Origin: an uncultured Saccharospirillaceae bacterium
Lineage (GTDB): Bacteria > Bacteroidota > Bacteroidia > Flavobacteriales_D > CAJJDF01
DNA: 64,000 nt
Direction: 5' to 3'
Assembly: GCA_950054195.1 (NCBI GenBank)
Contig: CATLPG010000001.1
Span: 1 to 64,000 of the forward strand
How positions within the stretch are numbered: the stretch's first letter is position 1; every line of letters begins with the position of its first letter. The translations under genes and the position numbers were made by a program. The notes beneath the pieces are model-generated. The model did no database searches. It was not told the origin of the DNA and worked only from the letters and a program-made list of their open reading frames with translations. Positions 1 through 7,790 of this stretch are shown here, in pieces.

Positions 1-286
1 CATATTTTTGCTTTTTTGGTGCAGCAAAATAATGGATATCTTGAAAATCTGGCTTTTTATAGTTTACATGAGCCCAGTTTGGTTCTTCCATTTTTTGCCA
101 AATTTCAAATGACTTTAAACGGTATTCCAATAACCACTGGGGCTCTTCCTTTTTTAGAGAAATTTGTCTAATAACATCTTCGTTCAGACCTTTCTCTATT
201 TTATCTGATTCGATATTTGTAGTAAAACCAAATTCATATTCTTTGGTTTTTAAATCTTCTCTTAAATCGTCTTCCGTATACTTCAT
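1..286 (-). CDS. sufB: SufB, Fe-S cluster scaffold subunit (5' part only)
   Basis: The first 95 residues of a protein that runs off the left edge. Reading leftward from the ATG at 284-286, the sequence begins MKYTEDDLREDLKTKEYEF, then has GLNEDVIRQISLKKEEPQW and a YFAAPKKQKY block. This is the conserved N-terminus of SufB, which forms the SufBC2D scaffold that assembles Fe-S clusters in the cytoplasm. Full SufB proteins are usually a little under 500 residues, so most of the gene lies outside. It starts 9 nt after the sufA stop and is probably in the same transcript. The partner genes sufC, sufD and sufS are on the opposite strand near 56-59 kb. Confidence 0.93.
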   Translation of the reverse strand, partial: MKYTEDDLREDLKTKEYEFGFTTNIESDKIEKGLNEDVIRQISLKKEEPQWLLEYRLKSFEIWQKMEEPNWAHVNYKKPDFQDIHYFAAPKKQKY

Positions 287-295
287 AAAATATCC

Positions 296-619
296 TTACA
301 ATGAAAAACTTTCTCCACAACCACACGTTCTATTTGCATTGGGATTATTAAACACAAAACCTTTACCGTTTAAGCCTCCAGAGTAGTCCAACTCTGTTCC
401 AACTAAGTAGAGGTAGCTTTTTTTATCTACTACTATTTTAATGTTGTTATCCTCAACAACTTTATCTGCGTCATTAATGGTATTATCAAAATCGAGCTCG
501 TACATAAGTCCAGAGCAACCACCTCCTTTAACTCCTACACGGATGAAGTGATCTTTTTGACCCGATTCTTCCATTAAGCGAAGCGCTTGATTTTTTGCAT
601 TATCTGAAACTTTTATCAT
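296..619 (-). CDS. sufA: SufA/IscA-type A-type Fe-S carrier (HesB family)
   Basis: A 107-residue A-type carrier, the normal family length. The three cluster-binding cysteines are at residue 35 (GGGCSG) and residues 99 and 101 (TCGCGESF, close to the C-terminus). The family accepts Fe-S clusters from the Suf scaffold and passes them to apoproteins. It lies directly upstream of sufB (9 nt gap), which supports a Suf role rather than an ErpA role, although IscA, SufA and ErpA cannot be separated with certainty by sequence alone. The start ATG at 617-619 gives the expected MIKVSDNAK N-terminus. Confidence 0.93.
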   Translation of the reverse strand: MIKVSDNAKNQALRLMEESGQKDHFIRVGVKGGGCSGLMYELDFDNTINDADKVVEDNNIKIVVDKKSYLYLVGTELDYSGGLNGKGFVFNNPNANRTCGCGESFSL

Positions 620-738
620 CTCTTTAAATTTAAATCCTTAAAGGACAGCAAAACCAATAAATGACTTTGCATTTAATATAGGTTTTGGCTTTATATAAAG
701 TTATGGAAAATTTAAACGGCTGTCCAGAAAAAAGAGAT

Positions 739-765
739 AAAAAAAAGCCACCTAATTGGTGGCTT
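739..765 (-). terminator. Rho-independent terminator of the 771-1052 gene
   Basis: An 8-bp perfect stem (AAGCCACC at 745-752 with GGTGGCTT at 758-765, 5-nt loop) lies just after the stop of the minus-strand lipoprotein gene. Read on the minus strand it is followed by a run of T residues (positions 746 down to 739). Confidence 0.8.
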
Positions 766-770
766 CATGT

Positions 771-1052
771 TTAATTTGTTTTTACTTGTCCAGATCCTTC
801 ATCAACATCGTGATCATCATCTTTATCTGGATCGGTTATACCAAGATTAATATTATCATTTAGTCCTTTACCTTCATCCACATCGTGATCATCATCTTTA
901 TCTGGATCAGTTATATTATCATCCGTACTATTAACTCCTGAACCAATAGTGGCATCTGGAGAAAACGGGTTGGCACCTGGAATTAATGGATTTTGCTTAT
1001 CACAACTAGCCAAAAACAGTGCTATAACAGATATGTACAGTAGCTTTTTCAT
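771..1052 (-). CDS. small acidic-repeat lipoprotein
   Basis: A 93-residue lipoprotein of unknown function. I start it at the ATG at 1050-1052, which gives a classic lipoprotein signal (MKKLLYISVIALFLASC, lipobox LASC). A longer reading upstream adds 16 residues ahead of the signal and is unlikely. The mature protein is very acidic and contains two copies of the 15-residue block ITDPDKDDDHDVDEG, 25 residues apart. The Asp-rich spacing resembles calcium-binding thrombospondin type-3 repeats, so a Ca2+-binding surface lipoprotein is possible but only inferred. The two copies are nearly identical in DNA too (805-833 and 880-908), so the duplication looks recent. Confidence 0.72.
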   Translation of the reverse strand: MKKLLYISVIALFLASCDKQNPLIPGANPFSPDATIGSGVNSTDDNITDPDKDDDHDVDEGKGLNDNINLGITDPDKDDDHDVDEGSGQVKTN

Positions 1053-1133
1053 ATAACTATAACTAATATACGACATTTTTAATATCAAGGTTACAATCAA
1101 CCTCTTAAATTATTAATCGGTTTAATCCGTTTT

Positions 1134-1814
<681 letters not shown>

Positions 1815-1862
1815 AAGCGTTCGTTTTTTCTTATGTACACTTTACATGAAGAAAGGTTCAAA

Positions 1863-2240
1863 TTAACCTACAATTTCTTCGTATTGAGTTGAAGTTAACA
1901 AATCTTCCAATTCATTTTCTTCTGATAATTTAACTTTAATCATCCAGCCATCCCCATAAGGATCATTGTTTACTAATTCAGGCTCATCTTCAAGCTTTGC
2001 ATTAAATTCTACAATTTCCCCAGTGATAGGCATAAACAAATCTGAAACTGTTTTAACAGCTTCAACAGTACCAAACACTTCTTCTTTATCAAGTGTTTCT
2101 CCTTCTGTTTCTATTTCAACATAAACAATTTCGCCAAGTTCACCTTGTGCAAAATCGGTAATTCCTATAAAAGCTACATCCCCTTCAACTCTAATCCACT
2201 CGTGATCTTTTGTATACTTTAATTCTGACGGTATATTCAT
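1863..2240 (-). CDS. gcvH: glycine cleavage system H protein
   Basis: A 125-residue H protein, typical length. This lipoyl carrier shuttles the aminomethyl group between the P, T and L proteins of glycine cleavage. The lipoylation site is Lys63 in [13 protein letters not shown], and the N-terminus [14 protein letters not shown] is characteristic. The lipoyl-transfer gene lipB is also in this window (30972-31676) but is not linked. The gene lies 48 nt upstream of tonB on the same strand and has its own TAnnTTTG element upstream. Confidence 0.96.
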   Translation of the reverse strand: MNIPSELKYTKDHEWIRVEGDVAFIGITDFAQGELGEIVYVEIETEGETLDKEEVFGTVEAVKTVSDLFMPITGEIVEFNAKLEDEPELVNNDPYGDGWMIKVKLSEENELEDLLTSTQYEEIVG

Positions 2241-2264
2241 TATTTGTTTTAATAGCTATTTTCT

Positions 2265-2272
2265 CAAAATTA
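2265..2272 (-). promoter_or_regulatory. -7 promoter element of gcvH
   Basis: On the minus strand the sequence reads TAATTTTG, an exact match to the Bacteroidota -7 consensus TAnnTTTG, 24 nt before the gcvH ATG. The expected -33 TTTG is weak here (TTAG at 2292-2295). Confidence 0.5.
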
Positions 2273-2353
2273 ATCATTTTTGTGAATGTTCCTAACTGAT
2301 GAAAAGATTTATTTAACGGAATTATTTTTCGTTAGGATTTAACAATTAAAGGA

Positions 2354-2382
2354 AAACCCACCAGTAACGTACTGATGGGTTT
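2354..2382 (-). terminator. terminator of the DUF3108 gene
   Basis: A long hairpin (AAACCCA...CAGTA at 2354-2366 against TACTG...TGGGTTT at 2370-2382, one mismatch, 3-nt loop) lies 9 nt past the stop of the gene at 2392. On the minus strand the stem ends in TTTTCCTTT. Confidence 0.7.
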
Positions 2383-2391
2383 ATAGTATGT

Positions 2392-3189
2392 TTAGATTTT
2401 ACTAATATCTGATGTTAAGCCTTCCCAATCTACTAGCGTTGCTTTAATGGAACCTACTAGTATTTTAGTTTTAACTTCAATTGGCACTTTATTTTGATCA
2501 GCTGTAATCCACATGGTCATATCCTCTTCTTGTTCCCATATTCTACCTTTCATTACGATTGGTCGAATTTTATGGCATTTAAATTTGCCTTTTCTAGTTT
2601 TGATAGTTTCGTCTCCAAGGTATTTAATCTTGAATGGATACACTTCGTTATCAATAAACATATCTACTGTAAATTCATCTCCAACAGATGCATCTTTGAG
2701 GTTTAATGTTCTTGCATAGTAGAAAGAAGACAACATATCTTGTATTCCGAAAGGGGCTTCGTAATCTTTTCCTTCTCCATTATCAACCACTTCTTTATCT
2801 TGTCTAAAAATATAATCTTGATTGATTTTAAATCCTCCTTCATCTACTCTACGAACAAACATCCAAGGGAATACTCCTTGTTCATCAATATAGGTTTCAT
2901 ACCTGTCTCTCACTTTAAAGAACCAGTTAAATGACCCTAATGTTCTACCAGTACCTACCATATGTAGTAATGATCTACCTTTTACAGTTTTATCCGTTTT
3001 TTTAACCTCTAGAACAGCTTCTCCAGCATCAATTACTCCGTAGTGAATTCTATACCTTAGTTTTTCACCTGCCTTAAATGCTTTGTGCTTAATTGTTCTA
3101 AACGTTTTTGCTTTTTTTGCTACTATTGATCCGCTATATCCCATTTGAAAAATGGAAACTAACGCTACTATTAATGTTAACTTTTTCAT
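2392..3189 (-). CDS. DUF3108 periplasmic protein
   Basis: A 265-residue exported protein with an N-terminal signal peptide (MKKLTLIVALVSIFQMGYSG). It matches the DUF3108 family: FKAGEKLRYRIHYGVIDAGE near the start, then GTGRTLGSFNWFFKVRDRYE and the VRRVDEGGFKINQDYIF block. DUF3108 proteins are periplasmic beta-rich proteins of unproven function, widespread in Bacteroidota and Proteobacteria. The first ATG gives a good signal peptide. A single gene with its own terminator; no obvious partner. Confidence 0.85.
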   Translation of the reverse strand: MKKLTLIVALVSIFQMGYSGSIVAKKAKTFRTIKHKAFKAGEKLRYRIHYGVIDAGEAVLEVKKTDKTVKGRSLLHMVGTGRTLGSFNWFFKVRDRYETYIDEQGVFPWMFVRRVDEGGFKINQDYIFRQDKEVVDNGEGKDYEAPFGIQDMLSSFYYARTLNLKDASVGDEFTVDMFIDNEVYPFKIKYLGDETIKTRKGKFKCHKIRPIVMKGRIWEQEEDMTMWITADQNKVPIEVKTKILVGSIKATLVDWEGLTSDISKI

Positions 3190-3242
3190 TTTACTAGGTT
3201 TTTGGTTTCTAGTAGATGTAGAGCAAAAGTTATGCCAAACTA

Positions 3243-3476
3243 CTAGCTTAGGAGCTCAAAAACGTGTATTCCCATTAGGTGTAACACATCAAATATGCCT
3301 ATACAGACATTCATTATCAATACAGGTTTACTCTTAATGTAAACGGAATAAATGGCTGTTATAATTGCTCCAGATAAATTAACTGCTAAAAAAATATTTT
3401 CAGCGGGGTTAAATAAAAAAGAGCCTACAACTAGTATCATTCCTAGATACCCTAATATATCAACAGTTTTTTTCAT
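3243..3476 (-). CDS. small inner-membrane protein (3 predicted TM helices)
   Basis: A 77-residue hydrophobic protein with about three membrane segments: ILGYLGMILVVGSFLF, then IFLAVNLSGAIITAIYSVYI, then VLIMNVCIGIFDVLHLMGI. The pattern resembles the small CBU_0592/YgjV-like membrane proteins, which have no established function. The gene follows the 3485-4384 gene with an 8-nt gap and is probably co-transcribed with it. Hydrophobic periodicity, a lysine-rich N-terminus and its tight position support a real gene. Confidence 0.65.
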   Translation of the reverse strand: MKKTVDILGYLGMILVVGSFLFNPAENIFLAVNLSGAIITAIYSVYIKSKPVLIMNVCIGIFDVLHLMGIHVFELLS

Positions 3477-3484
3477 TCTTTATT

Positions 3485-4384
3485 TTAATAATATTCGTAT
3501 TTGTATTTTACTATGTTTATGACGCCTGTACTTTCTGTTTTTTCCAGTGTGGCATCCAACAATCCTTTTTTATATAAAAATTCAACTTTTTTCTCTAGCT
3601 CATTGTTTGCATCAAAATAAGTAATTTCAGAGAGTTGCTCTTTTGCATCGTACCGATAAATTATTTTTTTTTGAAACTTATTATTGAATTCATCTTTATA
3701 CAATTTACTTATTAACTTTCCTTTTTTGTATGCATAAGTTATTGATTGTTGTTTTGAGTCATCGAATATAAATCGGATTTTCTCTTTAATTTTTTTATTA
3801 TTCTCCAGCAACACTTCTTCCTCTTTAAAGCATATTCCTTCCTCGCTGTTTGTGCACCGTATATAGCTGTTTTTATTAACATACTGGTAGGTATACGTTT
3901 GTTTAGCTATTTTTGTTTGGTCTCCAGATAGAAAAATAAGCTTATTTGCTGATAGGTTTTCTATTCTAAACCTAGTTTCACTTGCTATTCTGTCATTATT
4001 ATATTCATAAATATACTTACCAAACCGCCCATATTCTGATTTGATTAATATTGCTAGTTGATTGTTATGGTAGGTATAGAATTCTGCTATTGTATCCAAA
4101 ACATAATTGGTTACTTGATATGTTTTGTAGTATTGGCTTATCTCTCCTTTATCATTAAACTTGTAACAACTCTTTAGGTTAGGCATTTCAACTATTGGTC
4201 TCAACTCTTGTTTTTGACGAGTTTGTGTAGTAATACTTTTTACTCTCTTCTTTTGAATGAATGATGGATTAAAAGAAATTTGAGAAATTTCCTCAATCCC
4301 CACTTCATTTATAATCATTTGAGTTGAAATTTCCGAAGAAAACAAAGTGATTACAGCTAATATGATGATGCTGTTTTTTATCAT
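3485..4384 (-). CDS. secreted Tyr-rich repeat-like protein, unknown function
   Basis: A 299-residue protein with a signal peptide (MIKNSIIILAVITLFSSEIST). The body carries loosely repeated strand-turn units of the kind FNDKGEISQYYKTYQ, YEYNNDRIASETRF, YAYKKGKLISKLY and YDAKEQLSEITYFDANN. They resemble the YD/RHS or MORN-like beta-hairpin repeats often found in Bacteroidota surface proteins. No catalytic motif or sorting domain is visible. It is the first gene of a likely two-gene unit with the small membrane protein downstream. A TAnnTTCG variant element (TATTTTCG on the minus strand) sits about 10 nt before the ATG. Confidence 0.6.
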   Translation of the reverse strand: MIKNSIIILAVITLFSSEISTQMIINEVGIEEISQISFNPSFIQKKRVKSITTQTRQKQELRPIVEMPNLKSCYKFNDKGEISQYYKTYQVTNYVLDTIAEFYTYHNNQLAILIKSEYGRFGKYIYEYNNDRIASETRFRIENLSANKLIFLSGDQTKIAKQTYTYQYVNKNSYIRCTNSEEGICFKEEEVLLENNKKIKEKIRFIFDDSKQQSITYAYKKGKLISKLYKDEFNNKFQKKIIYRYDAKEQLSEITYFDANNELEKKVEFLYKKGLLDATLEKTESTGVINIVKYKYEYY

Positions 4385-4487
4385 TGGGGTCGAAAATAGC
4401 CACTTTTTAGTTTATTAACTCCTTTTGACTAAAAATAGTTCTGTTTTGGGTTGATTTTAACACTATATTAAGCTTTCTGTTTATCTC

Positions 4488-4518
4488 TTTGTTTTTGTTT
4501 GCTTGTTTCATAACTTTA
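4488..4518 (+). promoter_or_regulatory. promoter for the biotin-carrier gene
   Basis: TTTG at 4488-4491, a 19-nt spacer and TAACTTTA at 4511-4518 match the Bacteroidota layout TTTG-N19-TAnnTTTG with one mismatch. Transcription would start about 20 nt before the GTG at 4544. Confidence 0.5.
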
Positions 4519-4543
4519 TAACCATATATAAAGTACTTTAAGT

Positions 4544-5047
4544 GTGTATCAAGCCAAAGTAAACAACAAAACCTTTACGATTACCCAAGAGGGAGACGAA
4601 AACTCTTTTACAGTGAATGACCAAACGGTTGATCTTGATTTAGTCTCGTTAAAGGATGGATCCTATCATGTTATTCAGGATAATCAATCATATAACATTG
4701 AAATTGTATTTGTAGATAAGGTGAAAAAGGAAGTTAGCGTAAAAGTTAACAATCGTATTTACAGTGTAAATGTTAAAGATCAGCTTGATTTGTTGCTATC
4801 AAAGTTAGGCATGGCAGATATGGTTAACAAAAAGGTTAGCAGTATTAAAGCTCCAATGCCTGGTTTAGTTGTAGATGTATTAAAAGCAAAAGGAGATGAG
4901 GTTGTTGAGGGAGAAAACCTGCTTATACTTGAAGCTATGAAAATGGAAAACATCATAAAATCACCTATTAATGGTGTTATAAAATCTATTGGGGTTTCGC
5001 CTAAGGATACCGTTGAAAAAAACCAATTATTAATCTCTTTTGAATAA
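4544..5047 (+). CDS. biotin carboxyl carrier protein subunit
   Basis: A 167-residue biotinyl-domain protein. The C-terminal 70 residues form the domain, starting at APMPGLVVDVLKAKGDEV, with the biotinylation motif EAMKMEN and biotin on Lys133. The N-terminal part is a beta-rich region like that of carriers serving acyl-CoA carboxylases (propionyl-, methylcrotonyl- or acetyl-CoA type). The start is GTG at 4544; no in-frame ATG lies upstream and a promoter sits just before it. Neither a biotin carboxylase nor a carboxyltransferase gene is adjacent, so its partner enzyme is elsewhere and its exact substrate is unknown. Confidence 0.85.
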   Translation: MYQAKVNNKTFTITQEGDENSFTVNDQTVDLDLVSLKDGSYHVIQDNQSYNIEIVFVDKVKKEVSVKVNNRIYSVNVKDQLDLLLSKLGMADMVNKKVSSIKAPMPGLVVDVLKAKGDEVVEGENLLILEAMKMENIIKSPINGVIKSIGVSPKDTVEKNQLLISFE

Positions 5048-5071
5048 ACCTTAACCAAAAACCAATAATTT

Positions 5072-5695
5072 ATGAAAAAAATAATAACTCTTATCGTTGC
5101 CTCAAGCCTCTTAATTGCTTGTGGTAATACTGAAACAAAAAATGACGAGAAAGAAACGGTTGAAAAATCGTACTCGATTAAAAACAACACAACCATATTA
5201 AAATGGACTGCGTATAAAACAACTGAGAAAAAACCAGTTGGAGGTGAATTTACGGAAGTAAGCTTAAAAAGTGTACCTGCTGGAAAAACACCCGAAAAAT
5301 CATTAGAAGGGTTAACATTTGGAATACCTGTTAGTAGTCTTTTTACTGATAATGAAGAAAGAGATGGCAAACTAAAAAGATTATTTTTTGGTGTAATGCT
5401 AAATACTGAAATGATTAGTGGAGAATTTAAAAACATTGATGGTAATGACAAAGAAGGTAAAGGTGTTATTGCTCTTAAAATGAATGACGTTGTATGCGAC
5501 TTACCTTTTAACTATACTATTGAAGGTAACGAGTTTGATATTGTAAGTGAGTTAAATATTAAATCATGGAAAGCAGACTCTGCCTTAAACTCATTAAATG
5601 AAGCTTGCTACGATTTACATAAAGGACCAGACGGTATCAGCTATACCTCTCCTAATGTAAGTATTAATGCTTCTGTAGAATTTCAAGAGAATTAA
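5072..5695 (+). CDS. YceI-family lipoprotein
   Basis: A 207-residue lipoprotein (MKKIITLIVASSLLIAC, lipobox LIAC) with a YceI-like beta-barrel domain from about residue 33: TILKWTAYKTTEKKPVGGEF, then a LEGLTFGIPVSSLFTDNEERDGKL block. YceI proteins bind isoprenoid or other amphiphilic ligands in the periplasm; the ligand here is unknown. The gene is 24 nt after the biotin-carrier gene and is closed by a strong terminator, so the two may form an operon although their functions do not obviously connect. Confidence 0.78.
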   Translation: MKKIITLIVASSLLIACGNTETKNDEKETVEKSYSIKNNTTILKWTAYKTTEKKPVGGEFTEVSLKSVPAGKTPEKSLEGLTFGIPVSSLFTDNEERDGKLKRLFFGVMLNTEMISGEFKNIDGNDKEGKGVIALKMNDVVCDLPFNYTIEGNEFDIVSELNIKSWKADSALNSLNEACYDLHKGPDGISYTSPNVSINASVEFQEN

Positions 5696-5708
5696 TAAAT
5701 CAACATAT

Positions 5709-5716
5709 TAATTTTG
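5709..5716 (+). promoter_or_regulatory. -7 promoter element of tilS
   Basis: TAATTTTG is an exact match to TAnnTTTG and ends 28 nt before the tilS ATG. No clear -33 TTTG is found 19 nt upstream. Its predicted start site falls inside the terminator hairpin of the upstream gene. Confidence 0.45.
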
Positions 5717-5717
5717 A

Positions 5718-5742
5718 GGGAGCTTGTTTGCTCCCTTTTTTT
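5718..5742 (+). terminator. strong terminator after the YceI gene
   Basis: A perfect 6-bp GC-rich stem GGGAGC (5718-5723) / GCTCCC (5730-5735) with a 6-nt loop is followed by seven T residues. It begins 22 nt after the YceI stop. Confidence 0.9.
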
Positions 5743-5744
5743 AT

Positions 5745-7088
5745 ATGGATCAGTTTTTAAAAAATAACTTAAATCTAATTCCTCAATATAAACAGAAGAA
5801 ATTTCTTTTAGCTGTTAGTGGAGGAGTAGACTCTATGGTTTTACTCCATCTTTTCAAAAAACATGATTTATCTTTTGAAGTAGCACATTGTAATTTTCAA
5901 CTAAGAGGCATCGACTCTGACAATGATGAGTTGTTTGTTAAAGAGGTTTGTGAAATAAATAATATTAAGTTTCACATAAAGCATTTTGATACTAAAAGAA
6001 TTGAGTCCTCTTCAAAAGATTCAATACAAATGATTGCTCGAAAGTTAAGGTACAACTGGTTTAAGCATCTCTGTAAGGAGTATACTATTGACTATATTGT
6101 AACGGCACATCATCTTAACGACCAAATTGAAACTTTTTTCCTCAATCTATGCAGAGGAACGGGAATTAACGGATTAAAAGGGATTGAGGTTTTAAAAGAC
6201 AGGTTATTTAGACCATTAATTAATGTTAGCAAAGAAAATATTTTAAGTTATTCCAAACTTAACAGCATTAGTTTTAGAGAGGATGAGAGCAACTTATCCA
6301 CTAAGTACAAAAGAAACTTAATAAGACATAAAATCATCCCTTTGTTTGAAGAATTAAATGCTTCGTTTAGTTCATCAATGGAAAACACATTAGCTCACAT
6401 TAAAGATTCAAACAGCTTTTTAGAGCAAAGCATTAAGGAAAGACTTAAACCTTTAATTAGAGAAGAAAATGAGCAAATACTAATTGACTTAAATGCTTTA
6501 AAAAAGTTTAATCATCTTTCGCTACACTTATTTTATGCATTAACTCCTTTTGGTTACAACAGGTCTCAAATCACTTTAATTGTAGATGGTATTCATAATA
6601 ATAGTGTTGGTAAATGGTTTTATTCTAAATCACATCAATTACTGATTGATAGGTCGATTATTATCATAACCAAAAACATAAAAAATGTTAAAAACGATAC
6701 GGTTGTTATAAAAAAAACAGACACTAGTGTAACCTATCCCGTTCATTTGACGTTTGAAGATATAGATTCATTTAACAAATCTTTAACAAAGCAACACATT
6801 GCTCTATTGGATAAAAGTAAATTAACTTTTCCTTTAACTTTAAGAAATTGGAAACATGGTGACTCATTTGCACCACTGGGAATGGGAAAGAAGAGAAAAA
6901 AGGTTAGTGATTACTTAACAGATGAAAAAATAGACAGTTTTACTAAGCGAAAAGTATTTGTTCTTGAATCTGGAAACGAAATTTGTTGGATAGTTGGTTA
7001 TAGACTTAGCGAGTTGTTTAAAGTAACCTCATCAACAAACAAAATTTTAAAAATTACTTTAACAGATTTGCCTTATGGAAACAATTAA
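5745..7088 (+). CDS. tilS: tRNA(Ile)-lysidine synthase
   Basis: A 447-residue TilS, which converts C34 of the minor tRNA-Ile (CAU anticodon) to lysidine so that it reads AUA codons. The PP-loop motif SGGVDS is at residues 25-30, followed by VAHCNFQLRG and TAHHLNDQIETFFLNLCRG. The C-terminal substrate-binding domain carries LRNWKHGDSFAPLGMGKKRKKVSDYL. I start at ATG 5745 (MDQFLKNN). A TTG at 5724 would place the start in the upstream terminator loop and is rejected. The 3' end overlaps the next gene by 14 nt, suggesting translational coupling. Confidence 0.95.
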   Translation: MDQFLKNNLNLIPQYKQKKFLLAVSGGVDSMVLLHLFKKHDLSFEVAHCNFQLRGIDSDNDELFVKEVCEINNIKFHIKHFDTKRIESSSKDSIQMIARKLRYNWFKHLCKEYTIDYIVTAHHLNDQIETFFLNLCRGTGINGLKGIEVLKDRLFRPLINVSKENILSYSKLNSISFREDESNLSTKYKRNLIRHKIIPLFEELNASFSSSMENTLAHIKDSNSFLEQSIKERLKPLIREENEQILIDLNALKKFNHLSLHLFYALTPFGYNRSQITLIVDGIHNNSVGKWFYSKSHQLLIDRSIIIITKNIKNVKNDTVVIKKTDTSVTYPVHLTFEDIDSFNKSLTKQHIALLDKSKLTFPLTLRNWKHGDSFAPLGMGKKRKKVSDYLTDEKIDSFTKRKVFVLESGNEICWIVGYRLSELFKVTSSTNKILKITLTDLPYGNN

Positions 7089-7365
7089 AACGAAACTTAT
7101 AGAGAAAGAAGAAGTATCCTCATTACATTTCCCTTCTGAACCGATTAGCATTAGAACCGAGCAAGAGCAAAAAGAATTGATTGCTAAATTAAAAACAGCT
7201 ACTACGCTTGGAAATGTTCATCACAACAAGATTAAAATTATCTTCCAAGATGATGAAGGACTAAAGGAAGTTAGGACAACTATTTGGGCAACGGGAGATA
7301 GGCATATCGTTTTGAAAAAAGGTACTTTTATTCCTATTAATAGAATTGTAGATATTGTTTTATAA
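7075..7365 (+). CDS. conserved hypothetical protein coupled to tilS
   Basis: A 96-residue basic soluble protein with no signal peptide. The central part QEQKELIAKLKTATTLGNVH is followed by KIKIIFQDDEGLKEVRTTIW, ATGDRHIVLKKGTFIPINRI and a final VDIVL. It resembles a small family found in many Bacteroidota. The beta-strand pattern of the C-terminal half suggests a compact beta fold. The start ATG overlaps the last 14 nt of tilS, so it is almost certainly translated from the same mRNA. Function unknown. Confidence 0.75.
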   Translation: METIKTKLIEKEEVSSLHFPSEPISIRTEQEQKELIAKLKTATTLGNVHHNKIKIIFQDDEGLKEVRTTIWATGDRHIVLKKGTFIPINRIVDIVL

Positions 7366-7385
7366 CACTTAAACATTAAAGCATA

Positions 7386-7415
7386 AAAAAAGAGGCGAAA
7401 TTCGCCTCTTTTTTG
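7386..7415. terminator. bidirectional terminator
   Basis: A near-perfect palindrome, GAGGCGAA / TTCGCCTC at 7392-7408, is flanked by an A run on the left and a T run on the right. It lies between the convergent genes ending at 7365 (plus) and 7440 (minus) and can serve both. Confidence 0.88.
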
Positions 7416-7439
7416 TTTACTAATAATTTTCTAATTCAA

Positions 7440-7661
7440 CTAATACTCATCTTCATTGAAAAAGAAATCTTCTTTCGTTGGGTAATCTGGCCAAATATCC
7501 TCGATAGATTCGTATACCTCACCATCTTCTTCGATAGCTTGTAAATTTTCAATTACCTCTAAAGGAGCACCTCTTCTCATGCTGTAATCAATCAACTCCT
7601 CTTTAGTGGCTGGCCAAGGAGCATCTTCTAAATATGATGCTAATTCTAATGTCCAATACAT
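7440..7661 (-). CDS. DUF2795 family protein
   Basis: A 73-residue acidic protein, MYWTLELASYLEDAPWPATK then EELIDYSMRRGAPLEVIENL. The pattern of short helices with a PATKEELIDYS block fits the DUF2795 family, small soluble proteins of unknown function. The C-terminus is strongly acidic and aromatic (YPTKEDFFFNEDEY). Unusually for this genome, a strong Shine-Dalgarno sequence (AAGGAGG at 7666-7672) sits 4 nt before the ATG, and an excellent promoter lies further up. Both point to good expression. Confidence 0.85.
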   Translation of the reverse strand: MYWTLELASYLEDAPWPATKEELIDYSMRRGAPLEVIENLQAIEEDGEVYESIEDIWPDYPTKEDFFFNEDEY

Positions 7662-7701
7662 AATTCCTCCTTTTTTAAAATGTTACGTTTCAATATTTAC
7701 G

Positions 7702-7732
7702 CAAAAGTAATTTTTTTGTTGTCATTATCAAG
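7702..7732 (-). promoter_or_regulatory. promoter of the DUF2795 gene
   Basis: On the minus strand, TACTTTTG (7702-7709) is an exact -7 element and CTTG (7729-7732) lies exactly 19 nt upstream, close to the -33 TTTG. The start codon follows about 40 nt downstream. Confidence 0.6.
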
Positions 7733-7765
7733 TAAATCTGCACTTATTTTACTGAAAATTAATAT

Positions 7766-7773
7766 TAAATTTG
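7766..7773 (+). promoter_or_regulatory. -7 promoter element of purD
   Basis: TAAATTTG is an exact TAnnTTTG match ending 17 nt before the purD ATG. The -33 region is not well conserved. Confidence 0.5.
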
Positions 7774-7790
7774 TTGAAAATTAGATTATA

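Noticed and set aside
4780-5451. 223-codon minus-strand frame across the biotin-carrier and YceI genes
   Set aside because: It crosses two well-supported plus-strand genes and their intergenic gap and has no recognisable motif.
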